DNA from: Cylindrospermum sp. FACHB-282 | Lineage (GTDB): Bacteria > Cyanobacteriota > Cyanobacteriia > Cyanobacteriales > Nostocaceae | DNA length: 50,975 nt | Assembly: GCF_014697195.1 (NCBI RefSeq) | Contig: NZ_JACJRJ010000046.1 | Span: forward strand, 1 to 50,975 | Direction of reading: 5' to 3' | Shown: in pieces, positions 47,416 to 50,975 of the stretch | How positions within the stretch are numbered: position 1 is the stretch's first letter | How the letters are laid out: each line of letters begins with the position of its first letter | Position numbers and translations under genes: made by a program | The notes under the pieces: generated by a model | What the model was told of the DNA's origin: nothing | Databases searched by the model: none | What the model saw: only the letters and a program-made list of their open reading frames with translations

Positions 47416-48372
47416 CTAACCACGGGATATTTGACATAGTGCCATTAATGTACATTCCCAAACGAGGCGCGGTTGGGCATAAGTAAGTAAGTATTTACGA
47501 GCTTTGTCTAGTTCGTTAATTATGGTGGATTGATGGGTTTGTTGCCAGTAAGATTGCTGGAGATAATCGATTAACCAGAGTTGTGCTTCTGTGTCTAAAT
47601 CTTTATCAATTTTTTTGGCTAATTCTAAGGCGCTGCGGTAGGATGTGGGTGCTTTGGTTAATTGTTGAAGTAATTCAGGGGAAATGGTTTGTAATTGTTG
47701 GTAAGATGCGATCGCACTCCCCGGACTACCAGCCGCTAAATTTAACACCGCTGGATGCTGCAAAATCTCCTGATTTCCGCTTTGTGTAAGTACCTGGGCC
47801 ACAGAAGCCACATCTAAGCGATAAAAAGGAATCCGTTGACAGCGAGAAACCAAAGTTGGTAACACAGACTCAGGGTTCGGTGCTATTAAAATCAAAGTCG
47901 CCTGTCCCGGTTCTTCTAAAGTCTTCAGCAAGGCATTTGCTGCTGCTTCCGCCATTGTTTCCGCTTGTTCTAATACCACCACATTTCGCGGCGCTTCCAA
48001 AGGGGGACGTCCTAGAAACTCGGTAATTTGCCGAATTTGTTCTAAACGAATTACAGGGGGTGCTTTGCGCTTAACCCCTTTTTCTGCTGCTTCTGCTGCT
48101 GTTAGTCGATTTCCTTGATATTGATATGTTGGTTGCACCCATAATAAAGAGGGGTGGTTTCCTTGACGCACACGGTTGCGTAGAGTGTTAAAGTCGCGCT
48201 GCTGGTCAAAAAATAGCAATTCTATAAAGCATCGTGCTGCTAAACTCCTCCCCACACCATCAGGCCCAACAAACATATAGGCTGGGGCCACCCGGTTTTG
48301 CCTCACAGCCTGCGTCAGTAATTCTACGGCTTGTTTTTGTCCAACAAGGGGAGCAAATGTGTCAACACTCAT
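47416..48372 (-). CDS. holB: DNA polymerase III subunit delta'
   Basis: A 318-residue clamp-loader subunit of AAA+ type. The P-loop reads VGPDGVGRSLAARCF (about 35-50), with the Lys position occupied by Arg, as fits a non-hydrolysing delta' subunit. The sensor region reads NALLKTLEEPGQATLILIAP, where TLEEP is diagnostic, and LPTLVSRCQRIPF holds the SRC motif. It lies 32 bp after tmk on the same strand, a common bacterial pairing. Start ATG 48372. Confidence 0.92.
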   Translation of the reverse strand: MSVDTFAPLVGQKQAVELLTQAVRQNRVAPAYMFVGPDGVGRSLAARCFIELLFFDQQRDFNTLRNRVRQGNHPSLLWVQPTYQYQGNRLTAAEAAEKGVKRKAPPVIRLEQIRQITEFLGRPPLEAPRNVVVLEQAETMAEAAANALLKTLEEPGQATLILIAPNPESVLPTLVSRCQRIPFYRLDVASVAQVLTQSGNQEILQHPAVLNLAAGSPGSAIASYQQLQTISPELLQQLTKAPTSYRSALELAKKIDKDLDTEAQLWLIDYLQQSYWQQTHQSTIINELDKARKYLLTYAQPRLVWECTLMALCQISRG

Positions 48373-48404
48373 GAGTCAATTATAGGTTGACCCATGATGT
48401 TAAC

Positions 48405-49043
48405 CTATCTCACAGAAGATAGAAGGCGATCGCCTAAAATTTCCTTAATCATCTGTTGCACTTGATCTTGACTCAAACTGCCATCTACCCGAAAAATCCG
48501 CCCTGGATGGGATGCCGCTAACTCTGCATATCCTTGCTGAACCCGCTGATGAAAGGCAATTGTCTCTTGTTCAATTCTGTCTAGTGCGACTTCACCACCA
48601 CGTTTGCGGGCCAGTCCCACCTCTACATCTACATCTAGCCAGATGGTTAGATCACTTGTCTTACCGCCAGTGGCAATATAATTAAGCTGGTTAATTATCT
48701 CCATACTCAAGCCCCGGCCATAACCTTGGTAGGCAATGGTAGAGTCAGTATAGCGATCGCACAAAATATATTTCCCATCTGCCAAATTCGGCTTGAGTTC
48801 TTGTTCAACGTGTTGCGCTCTATCAGCAGCATACAATAACAATTCTGTCATCTCTGCAATCGGTTTGTCCTCTGATTTTTCTAGCAATAAACGCCGCAGA
48901 TGCAATCCCAACTCTGTCCCCCCTGGTTCACGAGTTACAACCACACAGACGCCCAAACTTTGCAACCACTGACAACAAAGCTGCATTTGAGTAGTTTTAC
49001 CGCAGCCTTCCACCCCTTCAAATACAATTAATTTGCCACCCAT
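48405..49043 (-). CDS. tmk: Thymidylate kinase
   Basis: A 212-residue kinase making dTDP from dTMP. The P-loop is FEGVEGCGKTTQM (about 8-20), the TREPGGTELGLHLRRLL segment binds the nucleotide, and the DRY motif lies in CDRYTDSTIAYQGYGRGLS. These are all standard. Start ATG 49043. The operon order tmk-holB supplies DNA replication. Confidence 0.96.
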   Translation of the reverse strand: MGGKLIVFEGVEGCGKTTQMQLCCQWLQSLGVCVVVTREPGGTELGLHLRRLLLEKSEDKPIAEMTELLLYAADRAQHVEQELKPNLADGKYILCDRYTDSTIAYQGYGRGLSMEIINQLNYIATGGKTSDLTIWLDVDVEVGLARKRGGEVALDRIEQETIAFHQRVQQGYAELAASHPGRIFRVDGSLSQDQVQQMIKEILGDRLLSSVR

Positions 49044-49194
49044 ACTTGTTTAATAAAGTTTCAATAGATTTTTTCACTAACGCTTCATTAGGCTATCAGC
49101 TAACAAACACTCTTTGATGAAAGTTGCTGTTCAGAAAGTTGCTGCCATGGGAACTCTAATAAAATGAGCTTACAATATCCCAGCATTGCCAATT

Positions 49195-50866
49195 ATGTCC
49201 CATCCCGCTCATGTTTCTCTTAGCCAGCCTTCTTACCCACGCCTGACTAGAAGCCTGAGTGCTGTTGAAAGTTGGGGCTTTGGTCTGACAGCTCATATTT
49301 CCTGGACAGCTTTAGTGCCAGCAATTCATGCGGCTCTCGGTTCACAAGCTATTTTCGTCTGGATACCTGCTGTAGGTGTTAGAAGTTGTAGTACTGCTTG
49401 TAGGTGGATTTGCCTGGGGTTGGGAAAACTTGATCATTGGGCTGCTATTTCCCATTGGCATGATAGGAATTGATCAGGTAATCCGCCGTCTAGCTTTTCC
49501 TCCGTTCCATCTCAGTTGGTGGATGCGACGATATCGTTCGCGCTCTTTGGTAATTATTAAAGACCCAGTTATGATTCAGGTGAGTATCCTGATTTTTTTG
49601 CTGTGCAGTGCAGTTGGGGTGGGCTGGTTATTTGGTGTCAAGCTTAACAAAGCGGCAAATGCGGGGGGTGAGAATTTAGTTGTGGTGCTGCTGATGATAG
49701 TAGCATTTGTGGGAGTAGCGATCGCCTGCTGGACAAGTTTACCCCAAGTAGTAGCACTAACAGAAGCAAGAGAAGCAGCTGAACACCTGTTTAACGTTGC
49801 CCAAGATGGCATTTTAGTCGTAGATGACCAAGGCATCATTCGCCAAGCAAATCCAGCAACCGAATCTTTCTTTGGTGTCAACCCATTGGCGTTATTAGAA
49901 AATCACCTACAACAATGGCTTCCCCAATTAGTCAACTATCCAGAACATTGGGCCAAGCGAAGCGAACACACCCTACTCGACAAATTTGATAAAATCAGAA
50001 CCCTGGAAGTTTCCATCTCCGACCGCAAAGACCAAGATTTTCAAGAATACGTCGTCATTGTTCACGACATCACCCAACGCAAACAAGCAGAGGAAATCTT
50101 GCGACAGTCTGAAGCTCAATTGCGCCAAGAAGCCCAGCAACTAGCTACCCAACTGGTGCAAAGCGAAAAAATGTCTAGCCTGGGGCAATTGGTAGCAGGT
50201 GTGGCCCATGAAATTAATAACCCAGTCAACTTTATCTATGGCAACCTTACCCCGACAACTGAATACATCCAAGGTTTAATCCAACTATTGCATCTTTACC
50301 AGCAGCACTATCCCCAGCCAACCCCAGAAATTCAAACCCAGACAGAAGCCATCGACTTAAATTTTCTGATCGCCGACTTGCCCAAATCTCTCACTTCGAT
50401 GAAAATTGGCGCCGAAAGAATTAAAGAAATTGTCCTATCTCTGCGTAACTTTTCCCGCTTGGATGAGGCAGAAATCAAAGCCGTGGATATCCATGATGGT
50501 ATTGATAGCACCTTGATGATTTTGGCAAGTCGTCTCAAATCCAATCCCAATAATCAAGAAATCAAGGTAATTAAAGAGTACGGCAACTTACCCCTAGTAG
50601 AATGCTACGCCGGACAACTCAATCAGGTGTTGATGAATATTCTGGCCAATGCCATTGATGCTTTAGAAGAATTCTTTGTCAGTACACAACTGAGCACTAA
50701 TAAACCGCAGATTCATATTTCAACAGAACTTACTGCCGACAGTCAAGTAATTATTCGCATTGCTGATAATGGTTCTGGGATGACAGAAACTGTGCAACAG
50801 CAATTATTTAACCCCTTTTTCACTACTAAACCAGTGGGTAAAGGTACGGGGTTGGGCTTATCTATA
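49195..50866 (+). pseudogene. Membrane PAS-histidine kinase, frameshifted and cut by an IS
   Basis: The N-terminal frame (MSHPAHVSLSQPSYPRLTRS, then AALGSQAIFVWIPAVGV) leaves frame near 49375 and continues one frame over as LEVVVLLVGGFAWGWENLII. The rest has several membrane helices, a PAS domain (NVAQDGILVVDDQGIIRQAN), a HisKA site in LVAGVAHEINNPVNF, the N box NILANAIDAL and the start of the G box GKGTGLGLSI. The protein then runs into the IS end at 50864 and stops at 50885-50887, losing the last part of the ATPase. The gene is almost certainly dead. Confidence 0.8.
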
Positions 50867-50975
50867 GGACTAATATTTGATTTTTGAAAAAGCTCCGTAC
50901 ATCTGAAGGGTGGGAAAATCAAAGGTAGTGTGTCGGATAAACCATTCAAACATCCATTTTAAATGAGAGAATGTT
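50864..50975. mobile_element. 3' end of an insertion sequence (continues beyond the window)
   Basis: The sequence from 50864, ATAGGACTAATATTTGATTT, matches the end at 156-129 (minus) at 27 of 28 positions. It interrupts the G2 box of the kinase. Transposase sequence begins at once on the minus strand. The exact first base could lie anywhere from 50864 to 50867, because the host codons also fit. Confidence 0.7.
50870..50975 (-). CDS. Partial transposase, C-terminus only
   Basis: Thirty-four codons ending in TAG at 50872-50870 read TFSHLKWMFEWFIRHTTFDF and then PTLQMYGAFSKIKY. A tail of this composition (WxxEWF, then DFP) is what I would expect from DDE transposases of the broad IS4 group, but the family is not certain. 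The stop lies inside the terminal repeat. It points the same way as the fragment at 1-82, so the two copies are direct repeats. Confidence 0.55.
   Translation of the reverse strand, partial: TFSHLKWMFEWFIRHTTFDFPTLQMYGAFSKIKY

Overview
The window looks like chromosome from a filamentous, probably heterocyst-forming cyanobacterium (Nostoc/Anabaena group). The reasons are frequent GCGATCGC (HIP1) octamers, heptanucleotide repeats, many dispersed palindromes, giant mosaic kinases, an alternative terminal oxidase lacking CuA ligands, and protein families typical of Nostocales. No database search was run; all names rest on motifs read by eye. Both ends of the window lie inside copies of one insertion sequence, so the window may be a contig that broke at repeats.

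Layout. 1-156: 5' end of an IS. 381-5147: a peptide-type ABC importer (binding protein and DppB-like permease on +, DppC-like permease on -) split by a Uma2-type nuclease gene. 5235-7730: an HD phosphohydrolase, a decayed gene upstream of it, and a lone TnpB. 8481-13220: an RND efflux pair. 13263-13334: tRNA-Gly(CCC). 13586-23351: a hybrid histidine kinase, a 1904-residue Ser/Thr-kinase/ATPase/histidine-kinase fusion and a coupled response regulator. The 3' end of the tRNA is imperfectly repeated at 23632, on the far side of these signalling genes. 23721-26426: an osmoprotectant (OpuC-type) ABC importer with a decayed TnpB-type element between its two genes.

26631-31860 (-): DUF427 protein, Fe(II)/2-oxoglutarate-type oxygenase, MscS channel, EgtD histidine methyltransferase (frameshifted) and an OvoA/EgtB-type sulfoxide synthase, a possible thiol-histidine gene cluster. 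33071-37660 (+): two DUF2231 membrane proteins followed by oxidase subunits II, I and III; subunit II lacks most CuA ligands, so this is probably the quinol-type ARTO. 37761-39101 (-): a pentapeptide-repeat protein whose hydrophobic middle is written by a 322-bp hexanucleotide array.

39383-46394 (-): a type I restriction-modification operon in the order hsdM, hsdS, hsdS 3' remnant, PIN nuclease, DUF2283 protein, hsdR, with overlapping or near-abutting genes. This toxin-antitoxin-like pair inside a restriction operon is one of the more interesting units. 46395-47415 holds a 46-bp tandem repeat interrupted by a 111-bp MITE with an 8-bp target duplication. 47416-49043 (-): tmk and holB. 49195-50866: a membrane sensor kinase broken twice, by a frameshift and by the IS at the right edge.
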